This document shows positions 50,165 through 61,959 of a stretch of 64,000 bases of DNA, one piece after another. Made by a program: the position numbers and the translations under genes. Source of the DNA: Scortum barcoo. Lineage: Eukaryota > Chordata > Actinopteri > Centrarchiformes > Terapontidae. Below the pieces are notes generated by a model. The model saw nothing but the letters and a program-made list of their open reading frames with translations, searched no databases and had not been told where the DNA came from. The stretch lies in contig CM041548.1 in NCBI GenBank assembly GCA_023238725.1, positions 17,629,752 through 17,693,751 on the forward strand. Direction: 5' to 3'. Position 1 is the stretch's first letter. Every line of letters begins with the position of its first letter.

Positions 50165-52580
50165 TGAAAATGTACGCATTGGCACACCACCTAATGTTGG
50201 TAATCCATGTATAACTGAAAGGCATCTACAACTACACAGGTTTTAAGGTTATCCCTTGGACTATAATGTAACTTTACCTCTCAGGTTCTTGACCAGTCTG
50301 AATTTACACTGAACACGCAGACTATCAAGGCCTCAGCTGTGGTCCACAGTCGCTCTGCTGCCTCCCCTTCATAACACTCACCTGCTTTGCCCTTGTTTGT
50401 GATGTTTGGTAGCATTCAGTAACCTCCTGCACCTCTCAGATCTCATATTAACGTAAGCCAATCATGAAATGATATTTTGCTGTGGCTGCAACCACATCTG
50501 TGGCTGTGATTAAGCAATTTAGAATACAGACTCCATTAGTAATATTTTAATCCATATCTTTTAATCTATTTTTAAACAAAAACTGGGAACAACAGTTTGA
50601 CACACACAGAAACAACTAAAAATCTGAATTCAGTGGTCCACTTACTGGATATTTCTAGAGCTTTCATCAATTGGGAAGGGGTAAAATTGATGAGCAAGTC
50701 ATGTAAAATGTATTTAACATGTTTTTATTTGTTGTTGTTTTTAACTAACTGTCGTATGAAAATGCTTTAATTCTTCTATTAGAAATGTAATAGATATAAA
50801 ATATATTTTAACATATATTTACATATATTGTACATTTAGTTCAAGTAAAATTCCACATTTGCCATTCTTTAGAAAACGATGACTTCACGACTGAAAAAAA
50901 TTTCATTTAAGGCTCCAGGTGTTCGGTATTTTGCGTTTTATTACAATGGTAACTAGGTGTTGGATAATTCTGCATGTATCATCTAGAAAAAAGTTCATGA
51001 TTGCAGAGGGGAATCAGAAGTCAGAGGAAGAAGCCAGAAGTGGGATTGGAGCTGAAAGACGAGACTTTTGGATAATCCGAGATAATCCCTAGGGCAGAAT
51101 CTCGGGCAGAAAAGCAACATATGGCGTCAGACAAAAAAGAGTGTGAAGGCAAGCGGGAGGGCAACTTCACAGCCGCGGTTCAGACTGGGACAGACGAAAT
51201 CAGCTGTCAGCTTTACAAGTCTGCCGCCAGTCAAAAGTTCTCCAACCCCCTGACTCACAGCCAAGCCAGCGGTGACAATTTAAAGGAAAGAAATTTCACC
51301 GCTCCCGAGTTCATTTCTGCTTCCAAGTTTAGGAAATTAAAGAAAGACTTTTACACGCCATAAGTTGCGGTGAGTCAGGATAAAGTCACTCTGGCAAACT
51401 TTCAAGTCAATCAAACGCAAATCAATGCGTGATGAGGGGAAATGATGAGACTTCAGTGGTAATTGACTTGATTGATTAGAGGGATCCCACCGGTGAATGA
51501 GGTGGGAGCGATAGAACATCTGCGCCGCAGCCACTCGCTTTTTCATCAAGAGAAATACAGGACGTCCCTTCATCCTTCATCTTTCAGAAAGCAGGGCGCG
51601 CGGGCAAAGACAAAGAAACCGCCACAGGACAGCTGGACGGGACCTGAGAGAGAGAGGGTATGAAAGAAGCCGAGACTTTAAAGACGGCAGAGAGCCTTCG
51701 CAGAGGATGGAGATTGCACTTCCTGTCTGTTTTCCTTTTTAAAACAAGTGTGTGGGTGTTAAGTGTGCGCGCAACAACCGCCTCATTATTTGTTTCCCCA
51801 TCAGGGTCACATCTCCCCTCCTCAGAAACCGGCTTCCTCCGCCCACTCATGTCCTATGGTCATTAGCGCCGAACATTACACCATATACACAACAAATTTA
51901 CAACACACGCACCTATATAAAACTCAGCTTTTCACCTTTGTCTCTCTGAATCGCACTCTCTTCCTTCCTTTCCGTTCTCTCACGCCCTTCCTCACGGAGC
52001 GCCCTTCCCTCTGCTAATCCTGCGGACTGTTCAAAATCGCCCGTCCGCTCCGATTCTTTGCCTGAGATTAAGACGGACCTTGTCTCATTAGTGCCTCATT
52101 AACACATCAGATAGCAGGCTTAACAGATCGTCGGAGAGGAGGGGTGGGGAGAAGGAGGACGTTCAAAAGGGAGGAGGGGTGGGGGGGAGTGGAAAAGAGC
52201 AAAGGAGCTTATGAGGAGATTGATGCATCTGTTGCAAAAATAAAAATATGCTTGAAGAGCCTTGTTACTCTCGGCCACGTGCTTTAGCTGGAGTTTGTAG
52301 CCGCGGTGAGTGGAACCTCTAGCTTCAAACGGAGAGAGGCGCCGGGAGAAACACGAACGCGATTAGGGACGGCCAGGAAGCGAGGGAGGGAGGGCACGTG
52401 GAGTCTGGGAATAACACTGGATGTTTATTGTCGGTACTATTCTCAGATGGCCGGATAGTTTATAGGTAGTGAGCTACGGCAGAGAAGGCCACATGACTTG
52501 TTGGTTTGCGTCCCTCCTTCAGCCAATCAATGGTAACTCACGGTAACGTCACTTCTAATCACGTCTGCCACCGAGACATC
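50165..52580. other. Non-coding stretch, no gene seen
   Basis: Mostly unique. A G-rich run at 52169-52187 (GGGAGGAGGGGTGGGGGGG) could form a G-quadruplex. An 80-codon plus frame at 51121-51363 starts in a fair context but has no recognisable domain and is not called. Confidence 0.35.
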
Positions 52581-52589
52581 TGGGATCCC

Positions 52590-52760
52590 ACAGCAATTAG
52601 TAGGTATGTTTACATGAAATTAAAGACAGGCATAACTGGATTAGCTACCTGACATGATTAAGCAGCGGTCACATTTTTGCATTGGATTAGCTGTTGTGTG
52701 TAAAACATGATCGCCTTTACAAATTGCATATTAATTAGACGGAGTTGAGGAATTTAAGTG
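52590..52760. promoter_or_regulatory. Candidate conserved enhancer block with two GGATTAGCT sites
   Basis: Two identical nonamers GGATTAGCT at 52638-52646 and 52684-52692, 46 bases apart, each contain the Otx/Pitx core (TAATCC on the other strand). They are accompanied by AGCAATTAGTAGG, ATGATTAAGC and ATATTAATTAGACGG (TAATTAG at 52732-52738). The block is repeat-free and AT-rich. Paired bicoid-class sites suggest a neural or anterior enhancer, but only motifs support this. Confidence 0.35.
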
Positions 52761-52764
52761 TTTC

Positions 52765-55700
52765 TGTCTTAGAGCGTTGTTTCTGTATTCCATGAAATTG
52801 GATTAATATGGAAAGACGGGGAACCATGTCAACCCTGTTTTTCTAAGTATAACTAGTATATCTATAACTACTTTGTACTTGCTTACATGTTTTGGCCCAG
52901 ATTACAATCACTTGCAACATTTTTTTCAAATGCAGGAAGTGGTTCGTGGATGGTTGGGCGAGTGCACAAAACACAGCGACAGTCACCGCGTTTGGGGGCA
53001 GAGTTGTAAAACTTTGACATCTGTGGGTTTGATTTTTATATTTTGAGAGCGCGAGGGCTTGTATAAACATTTTGATATGAAGTATGTGTGAAGGGAATGA
53101 AAATTGCGGGGCTGAGCACATTCATTTCTAAATAAAAGCTCCTCGGTTTGTTGATTTTTATCACCCGCTGAGGCAGATCACATACAGAAAGATTCTGATA
53201 TCTGAAAACAGTTTTAAAGTTCAAACTGTGTTGGCGTAAAGTGAAGGCCAAATGAAGCTAGTGAGCACACTAATAAGTTATTTTGCGTATTACCGCTCTG
53301 TCGATAAAAACAGGTTGTATTTACCAAACTCACTGTGCCCAGGCTGAACTCAGAAAAAGGGAATATTTTAGCTGCAGTAGCACTGGTCAGCAAAAAAGGG
53401 ATCAGAAATTGAACGCAATCCACGAAGTGAGCAACTATCCATGTGCCTGCTTTTATCAATGAAGCTCCTCAGATGCAGCCCTACTGCCTGTAACATATTC
53501 AGCTGAGTACCCCCCACTGTAGCCCTGCAGGCTTACTTCCTCCCAATTTAAACAAATCTTTCCCTTGTACAATTAGTAGCAGAGGCCTAATTCCTGTGTC
53601 CTCAGCTCCCACAGCCAACCCATTAACCCACAGGCCATCGCTGTGGCAATATAAGTCAGCAGGCCGCAGCCGTAGGGCAGTAGGGCTTAACATAGAATAA
53701 ATCCCCCACATATCAATGCGGTTTAAGCTGAGCAGGCGGATATATTTGCTGCCGCTGTAGGGGGTCGGGCTGGGCTGGGACAGTCAAAACTACTAATGCA
53801 GAAGTCATGATACGCATGATACATTCTCAGGCAATGCAAGAGTATTGTTTTGTAACCAACGCAGTTTACTGAGGCACCAGAGTAATCAGTCAATTGACTG
53901 AAAACCTACTCAGAGAAAAACAATGGTCCAGTAATAGTTTAACAACCTCGGCATGGAAGAGCTGTCTTTGCTTCCAAAACCAAAAACACAAAGTAAGTAA
54001 TGGGTAAATGCACGGAATGGATTAAACAGTGTGTTTACCTGCTTTAACATAAGGTGAAAAGGAGGTTGTGTTATAAAATGCTCTTTTCACAACATGCCCA
54101 CTGTGTAGTATTTCCCTGCTGTGTGAAAGGAAGTCCTCAATGCAATCTGAGTTTTGGGCAACATTAGCATCTCTGTCCTGCTCTTTATTGGGTTTCAGGA
54201 TGTTTACGCTCCAGACAGACTCATTATGCAAGATAGTGTTATGTTTGCCAAACACACTGTTTAGTCCTCATGAGCCTCTTGTAATGTTAAGGGGAGAAAG
54301 AAATCCACTTTGAAGTTTAAGCTATGCAGCGAAGTAGTGCTACGTTAGACTGAAATAACATCTGGTCTTACACTTCTCCTCATCACACTACTCGTATTTT
54401 GGGACTAACCAGCTCAACACTGCCTGTTTATGTATGTACATGTCTCCATGGTTCATCAACCACTAAGGACGGTGGCCTGGAACATGCAGCCCTCGCCTCC
54501 AACTTTTAGCACAATATCACATAAGAGCATACAAAAGAACCTTTTTACAAGCTTCTTATCTGAAAATGAAGTAAAGTTTTTAACCGTTTCATGTCATTAT
54601 CTAAACGCATCAGCTAGTTATTGCAGATCGGCTATAAATCAGCTACAAATGAGGAGCCTGCTTTTCCTGCATCTGTCTGAAATCCAGGATTAATTGTTCT
54701 AAAGTTCATTAAGAAGTTTCAGTGGTAACTCCACGGGCATTATCACTTTCAACGGGATCATGTGTGCCATCTGCAAAGGGAAAGCTCGAGAGGCGTGACA
54801 ACAGTTAATGTGCAGGAGTACAGTATCCACCAAGCAAAGGCCTTCATCAGTGTAAATTGAGAATATTTGGATTTGTGACTTTTTGTCAGACAAAACAAGC
54901 TCTGTATATGATGACATCGTCATGGACTCAGTACTTCGTGGCATCTTCATGACAGGTTATTTTGCAGGGCTACATTTCTGTTTAATGTAGTGAATGTTTA
55001 TCTGAAGTCAATGAATCTCACTCTTTTGGCCGTATCTCAAGTGTACTTTCTGCAGCGTCCGTGTTGAGCCTGCACAAGCTGCCAAAGATAAATGCCACTC
55101 TCCACCACTTCCCCCGATAAAGCGCTGCCAACGTTGTCATTATTGACGACTGCGCAACACTTTGTTTCTTATTAAACTGAAGTAGTTACTCAAACTGGTG
55201 GACACCCACAGTCCTCTCCTCTCCCAGTTAGACAAACAACTCAAGTTAACGCTGGTTCTATAGGACAGGGCAGTAAAGTAAATTATGGCGAATAATCACA
55301 TGGTGCCAGCACCAGCACAATAACTGCCAGGCTGCCTTGATTTCTGCTGCACCTGTTATTGAATAATGACAGAACTAAACGCAAGTTCCACACCGGCCAC
55401 AATTTATCATCGCTCATCGACAGCCAGCTCACAGAAAGAGAGGGTGGAAAGAGGGAGAGAGCAAATGAAAGAGGGAGAGGAGGGTGAAGAGAGAAATGCA
55501 AAGGCATGAATAATGGAGAGAGTGTGGTGTGTGTATTCCCAGCGCTCACAGAATTACTCTCACTTTGCAGCATTTAATCAATGACTCTCCCTCTATATTT
55601 TAAATCCCTCTCTCCTCCCCTCCCTCTCTTACTCCCTCTATAGCAGTTTTCATTTCACAGTGGGGTCATTTTGGTAGCAAAATGCTGTAATGCACACACA

Positions 55701-58700
55701 CACACACGCATACATATAGAGATATACAGAAACTCAGCCTCGCTCGGAGAGAGGAGGGGGAGGAGGTAATAACGTCTCAACTCTGAGAGATGAGTTTCTG
55801 CTCCTTTAAAATCCTCAGACGCAACTCTCTCCCCACCTTCCCACCGCAACTCACAGGAATGCAAACTCCGTCTCCAGACAGGATCATTTACTATGCCTGT
55901 TTTTTTTTTTACCTGATCAATTCTTTGGTTGTTTGTTTCTTTGCTTTGGTGGTTCTGTTTTGTTGAGACAGTGATCTGTTCCCAAAATGACACAAGAGGA
56001 TTCGTCTCCCGGCCCCCATCGGCAGCACGCGCAGCAGCAAATTCTCGTCCTTGTATAAGAAAATGAAGGGGAGGCAACGTCGCCAAGAGCATTATACTGT
56101 CAAAGACCAATAACAAGGATTGTGAGCGAGGATTTATACCTCAGTTTTTTATGCTAGATCTATTCTGTTGAATCAGTTTAAAGTAGCAAAGTTGCATCCT
56201 GCCTACTCATGTGTCAAATAATTAGCACTAACGAGTCACCAAATGAAGAAAAAGAGGTGATGAAAGTTTGAGACAAATGCAGCAGACGTTTCCTGCTGCT
56301 TTAACACTGGATGTTGAACCTTTCTGACCTCAGACAAGGAGGCTGTGCCCGATAATTTCTGTAACTTTCCACATTCACGCCCACTTCACTGTGAGTGGTC
56401 AGCTGAGGGAAGGTCAGAAAGGACAGCTAATGACTGTTTACAGTTTTTTTTTTGTCAGTTTAACTCAGAAGTTAGCAGGGTAAGACATGGCATAAATAAA
56501 GACATGTGCCAGGAATGAGTCATAACAGCGATCATCCCAAATTATTACAAGCAAAAAGCATGTAGCATACATCCATCTCCTCCAGCTTACGCCGTGCTGA
56601 CTGGGACGAGGCCATGCAGAGTTCAGGGAAGAGTCAGCTGCTGCAGCTGCTGCTGCGTTTCCTTGGCAAGACAGAGATCTCCTGCATTGCCAGAGACTAA
56701 ATTAACAAGGCCTCCCGTAATTAAGCAAGTTTATTGGCCCCCGGGGAGTCCCTTCTCCTCATACAATTCCCATTCAGCCTTGTTTATATCCCTTCCTTCT
56801 TCATCTACTTCCTTCAGCCAGGGAGTGTGCAATCTTTATCATGATTACACATAAAGAAGTGCTTTTCTGTGCACGCTGCTAAGTGTGGACACACATCCTT
56901 GCAAGCCCAGAGATCCCCCCCCACACACACACCCACGCACACAAACGCTGCCGACAGGAAATGCTACTTAATCGTCCAAGACGTTTGCAATCACATATCA
57001 GCACAAATGTACACAAATGTGTTTGCTCAAAATCCAAGACAAACATGCATAGATGATGAAAAACACGCTCACGTGGCAGTCGTCAAACACTCTGTCCACG
57101 CAGTCCTTTGTAGCACACACACACACACACTCATTACACATTACACACATATATATATGCAGGTGCACATGAGGGAGAAGACAACATTGGCTAATGATGT
57201 GTATCAGATCGCCTCAAAGGTTTGGACACGAGTCTGAACCACACATCTGTCATCCCACACGTCTCTGTTTTTCTTCCCCTTTCAATTATATATTTATCTT
57301 TGTAGTGGCTGAGTGACGCGTTGAGCCCCGATCTGCTACTGATCCTAGCCCAGATCCGACAGAAATAGAACATCCTCCTTATCCCACTATCACCCCCCCT
57401 TCCACCCCCACCCTCCATCCTCCCCTGAGGCTTATGCAAATACTTTTCCTGTGACTTCACTCCCCTTTCTTGGTCAGGTAAAGTGCTTTTTCTCCCTTGA
57501 TTCCGTTGGCGATGAGATGACAGGCTAAAAACGGGTAAACAACCGAAAAAGGAAAAAAAAAAAAAACAGAACAAACAAAACACGCGCGAAAGAGAGAAAA
57601 GATAGAAAGATAGAAAACGGGGGCGAGAGCGTCGAAGAGAAGAGACCGAGAGCTCACAGAGGAGGATGCACATCAAGGGAGGTGTCGCTCTTTAATCAAA
57701 TCTTAGCTGGAGGTTGATTTGATGTTTGCAATATTACTTTTACTGATTTTTTCCTTATGTGAGTGGATCCTCTTGGGGTGGGGAGGCTCTTTGCATGGAT
57801 CCAAATATAAAAATCAAATGAAAAGCAAAATGAAAACAGATTGGCTTTTGCAATGGCGGTCTTGCAGAATGAATAAACAGCATCATAAAGAGTGGTTATT
57901 TATCTATTACAGCCCATCATAATGTCATTATTTTACAGAAGCAGTCAGTCCTTAAACTTTACAGAGTCTAGACACTGGTGGTGGTAAAAAAGTGAAGACT
58001 AAAAGATATGGATTGTAGCCAGATTTCTAATGAGCTCAGTAAAAAGGACACCCCAGAAAGCTGATTCTAATGAAAACTAAAATGAATTTACGGCTGAAAG
58101 CAGCAGAGAAAGGAACAGAAGTTTGACTGAAATTAGATGGTTGGTCGAAGAGAAAAGTATGTCAGCTGATGCAGCTGCAGAGGGGGGAAAAAATCTAAAT
58201 AAACACATTAAAGTTATAATCCTTTAAGAGCCTCACAAAATCAAACCCCATTTTAGATGCATCTATGGTGTCCATTTTCTGCAATAACCATTAAATACAT
58301 TCACAATAAGAAATTTTCACTCTATAGTATTTTTTATCTGTTGTTGCAGACCCCATTGGATGCCATACCCTTGCCGGATTGCCTTTCCTAAGCACCAGGG
58401 ATTCACATTAAAACAATGAATGTATGTAATCCAGTGCAATTTTATGTAATTGATAACATCTTAATGCCGCTGCTTCACATTAAAAACCTTCAGCTGACAA
58501 AACGTGTCACTGCGATTAGCGCTGACGGCATCTGAAAAACAAGACGACGGCCATCCTCTGCACGTTGTCGTCCGCGCGTCAGGTTGGAGTCCTGCTGGCG
58601 GTGCTGGAATGAGAAAGGGACGGCCGCGGCGATCTGTTAGATGAAAAGTTGATGACAGGCCGCACACTGCCAACTCCCCAGCGAGGTAGCCAACTTCACA

Positions 58701-59665
58701 GTGCCCCACTGCTGGTTTGGAAAACTACTCAGATCAAAGCACAGGAGAGAAATAAAACATTAAACTTTAAGCACTCTTGAACTCCCACTCAGCTTTATTA
58801 CCTCCGAAATGAAGTTTTAAGGGACTAATGATTTTTGTAACACATTTTTTAAATGCAGGTTTGTCTATTTCTGGAGCAAATTATTCTCCGACAAACCTGA
58901 TGCAGGAGCAAAGACAGTGAATTTGTTAATGAAATGAACTGTGAGGAAAAACACTATACAAGGGACATGTTAATTGGCCCCTAAGACTCAACCCAGGTGG
59001 CAGGTGTCATATCCACAAACGTGCTCAAACGCATGTGCATGCTTTGACAGTTTCATTAGCTGTCACCCGCATTTTCACATCCCGCTTGCTCACTATTTTT
59101 ATATGCATTTTTTCTTTTATGACACACATTTTATCTACCCACCCACAGACAAAAAAAAAAAAAAAAACATTGTGCACACACAGGCTTGCACAGTTTTTAC
59201 AGCGCAGCCCTACACAGCCTTAATTTGTCAGGAAAACGCCATTACAGGGACAGAGAGTGAGAAAGTAACCAAGATCGGCACTGACAAGGTAAAGAAGAAA
59301 AACGATAGGCGGGGAGGAGTGAAAACAAGACAAGAGTCGGAAAAAAAAAAAAAGGAGGGGAGCCCCACAGGCTACATGGCGTCCTCATCCTGAGGATTAG
59401 TGCAAATCTGACAGGTCGCCATGAAAACAGAGCTGGGACTGCAGCAGGCGACAGAATGAAACAGGGAAACGAGTGCGGGGGCCCCGGGTACAGTACGCTG
59501 CCAGGCAGACAAAACACACACACCTACACACACGCCAGCTAAAGACATGTCAACTGAGTAATGCCGTACCTGTGGCATTGTCTGAAAGCCATAAAAAGGG
59601 GAAAGTGCAGAGCAGACACGATGAAAACATTTTCAGTTAAAGAGCAGGTGTGTGTGTTATCTTGT
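52765..59665. other. Non-coding stretch, no gene seen
   Basis: Includes GA-rich DNA at 55435-55500, CA runs at 55695-55708 and 57116-57131, a poly-A run at 57550-57566 and 59152-59167, and motif-rich AT DNA at 56695-56750 (CCCGTAATTAAGCAAG) and 58440-58530. Open frames of up to 161 codons have no known domains. Confidence 0.35.
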
Positions 59666-59669
59666 GTTT

Positions 59670-59686
59670 GGGTGGGGGTGGGGGGG
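59670..59686 (+). other. Potential G-quadruplex
   Basis: GGG, GGGGG and GGGGGGG runs separated by single T residues; the seven-G run can supply two G-tracts, giving a short-loop quadruplex motif on the plus strand. Confidence 0.5.
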
Positions 59687-60394
59687 TTACATACCTGAAG
59701 GAGTGCATGTTGGGGGACAGCGGAAGAGGCAATTCACCGTTGATGCATGTGATCTCATGCCTTGTCCGTTTGCATCACGTTGTCACGAAGCCGGAGTGCA
59801 GTCTGACTCAACAGATGCGGATCGCTGAGATAAACCTCCCCACTGGCCGGCAATTGCATCATTCTTCACCGACATCAAACGTATTTGAGGCTAAGCCGTG
59901 TAGAAATAAAATCAAGTTGCTATAAAATCAAATATCCATCAATTTTAAGAGCAGCAACGTCACTTAGACACCCTAAAAAGTCTTCCAACCTGATTCTATC
60001 CATCAGCTATGTTCTTTTTTTTACTACATTCCTCACACTGGTTTCAGTGTGTAACCCACTTTCTACACCGCACCTTTCTGCTCCTGCAATCCACTTGCGC
60101 AAAACCCACCACACCAGGTTGTACTCTGTAGTTTGTGTCAGGTATCTTCTCACTTTGTGCTAGGATGTTTGAGTCTTAATACACATAAAAGGCTGTGTTT
60201 GTGACAGTGATGGCCGACTTTCCGAAATGAGAGCGCCACTGTCAGCTAAGGCGATGAAAGAAACAGAAACAATTATGATGCACTCTGCGGAAGATAAAGC
60301 AGGCCATTGCTATTAACCTTATAGTCAATGCATAAATAGTCTTTGCCGCTTTGACTGGACCCGGTCCAACCCGCAACAGGCTGAACTTTGTTTC

Positions 60395-60475
60395 TGAGGG
60401 AAAAACAGAGGAAAGCACTCTGCAGCCTTTATTTGTGCAAACGTTTCAACACTACTGTGTCCTCATCAGGGCATT
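60395..60475 (-). repeat. Teleost interspersed repeat with hammerhead-ribozyme-like core, minus strand
   Basis: On the minus strand: CCTGATGAGGACAC, AGTA, GTGTTGAAACG, then AATAAAGGCTGCAGAGTGCT. I recognise this as a widely dispersed fish repeat tail. CTGATGA (60469-60463) and GAAA (60447-60444) bracket a 4-bp stem ACAC/GTGT with loop AGTA, the arrangement of hammerhead core and helix II. The upstream or downstream GUH cleavage site and helices I and III are not evident, so this copy is probably inactive. Penelope-like elements are known to carry minimal hammerheads; assignment to them is a guess. Confidence 0.5.
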
Positions 60476-60479
60476 TCAG

Positions 60480-61075
60480 CTGCTCATTGCTTGAAGTACA
60501 TCTGGTCACTTTTTGACACTTTGCTTAAAGTTTGACATTTTGAGACATACACTAAATGACAAATTGTCTATACAGCCTACATACTGAAAGCAGCAGGCTC
60601 GAGGTGTAGGCAAGCCACATTTTAGCAGCACTCAGAGCCCTGCACACAATTACTGTAGTTATGTACATAAAAAGGAAGAAAATAGACTTGTTGTACATTT
60701 ATAACTGTCTGTATTTATAAGTGTAAATATAGACGTCTATCATGATTAAAATAGTAGCATATCTGTCTGTCAGACAGGTGCGAGACAAATGTAAGATGAA
60801 AAACTGAATAATGATGTTGACAAGTTGTTAGGTGACAAGATTGATGCCCTCATTTCTGTGTTTTATATACAGAGCTGGAGCCAAAAAAGTCAAGCCTACC
60901 ATAAAATCTGAAAGCAGGGGGAAACTGCAAACCTAGCTCTTTCCAAAGTTCAAAAATACACCCACCAACAACTCGAAAGCTTACTAATGACATCTTGTTT
61001 AATTGAACTTTACAAAAAAAAGTGCAGTAAAAAAACAATCTCAATGTAATGACAAAACTCCAGCTGTGTCTGATG
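60480..61075. other. Non-coding stretch, no gene seen
   Basis: AT-rich unique-looking DNA between the ribozyme-like repeat and the hAT element. Confidence 0.4.
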
Positions 61076-61947
61076 CAGGGGCGATTCTAGGATCAGAGGT
61101 TTATGGGTGCTGAGCACCCAGAAAGCTGCATTTTAACATTTTAACGCAATTTCATTCCTACATTTGTGAAAGAAAAGCACAACACTTTTTGGGAAAGTCT
61201 GCGACTAAACCATCAAATCTGACAAAGGTTATTTAAATACTGAGCCACAGCAAAAGAGGAATGGATTGGAATCATAAAATAAACGTATCGTAACCCTAAT
61301 TTTTGGGGGAAGACAACTCATTTTGACACAGCAGCTCCTCAACATACACATAAACTGTTTTGCGTGCCACTATTCCCTGTTTGTTTTCGTACCTGGTTCT
61401 TCCTGATCTTGCACTCTCTCCTCTGCTTCCCCTTGTTCATCTCTCCCTCTTTGGACTGACAATCATACACAAATAGATTGTATTCAACTAGATGAAAAAT
61501 TACATAAATATGAAAAAATACTAATAAGAATACTAATAAATAAAGTCCTCTCTCTGCTCCTCTCTCTCTCTTTGTACTGTTGACCAAAAGGCAAATAACC
61601 AAACAATGCGTTTTATATCTAATAAGAGATATAAACATTGATACACTGATCCAACTTACAACATCATTCTTGATAGATAGACCATTTGATCTTACACTCT
61701 TACCTGAACCTGGCTCTTTCTTCTTTTCTTTTTATCTTATATCCATGATGAGGCTGTCTGTACGCACACACACAAACACACACAATAGGAGTTAGGGGGG
61801 TGCTGCTGTATTTATGTTGTTAAAATATTACCTTTCAACCAAGTACTGTATGGTTTTGACCATGTTAAAAAAGGACATACAGTAAAAAAAAAACTCTTTT
61901 TTTTAGGGGTGCTGGGATTCAATTAAAATGGGTTAGAAACGCCTATG
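61076..61947. mobile_element. Complete non-autonomous hAT element with 8-bp target duplication
   Basis: The left end CAGGGGCGATTCTAG and the reverse complement of the right end (CATAGGCGTTTCTAA) form a hAT-type terminal inverted repeat. The identical octamer GTCTGATG flanks both ends (61068-61075 and 61948-61955), the 8-bp duplication expected of hAT transposition. Subterminal GGGTGCTGAGCACCC and, near the right end, TTTTTAGGGGTGCTGGGAT are related. The 872-base body has no transposase frame of useful length. An internal CA patch lies at 61765-61783. Two partly similar internal segments (CCTGGTTCTTCC near 61393 and CCTGAACCTGGCTC near 61704) are present. Confidence 0.85.
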
Positions 61948-61959
61948 GTCTGATGAATC

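Noticed and set aside
51121..51363. 80-codon plus-strand frame, hydrophilic and protein-like in composition
   Set aside because: No recognisable motif, no promoter or polyadenylation context, and length within chance expectation.
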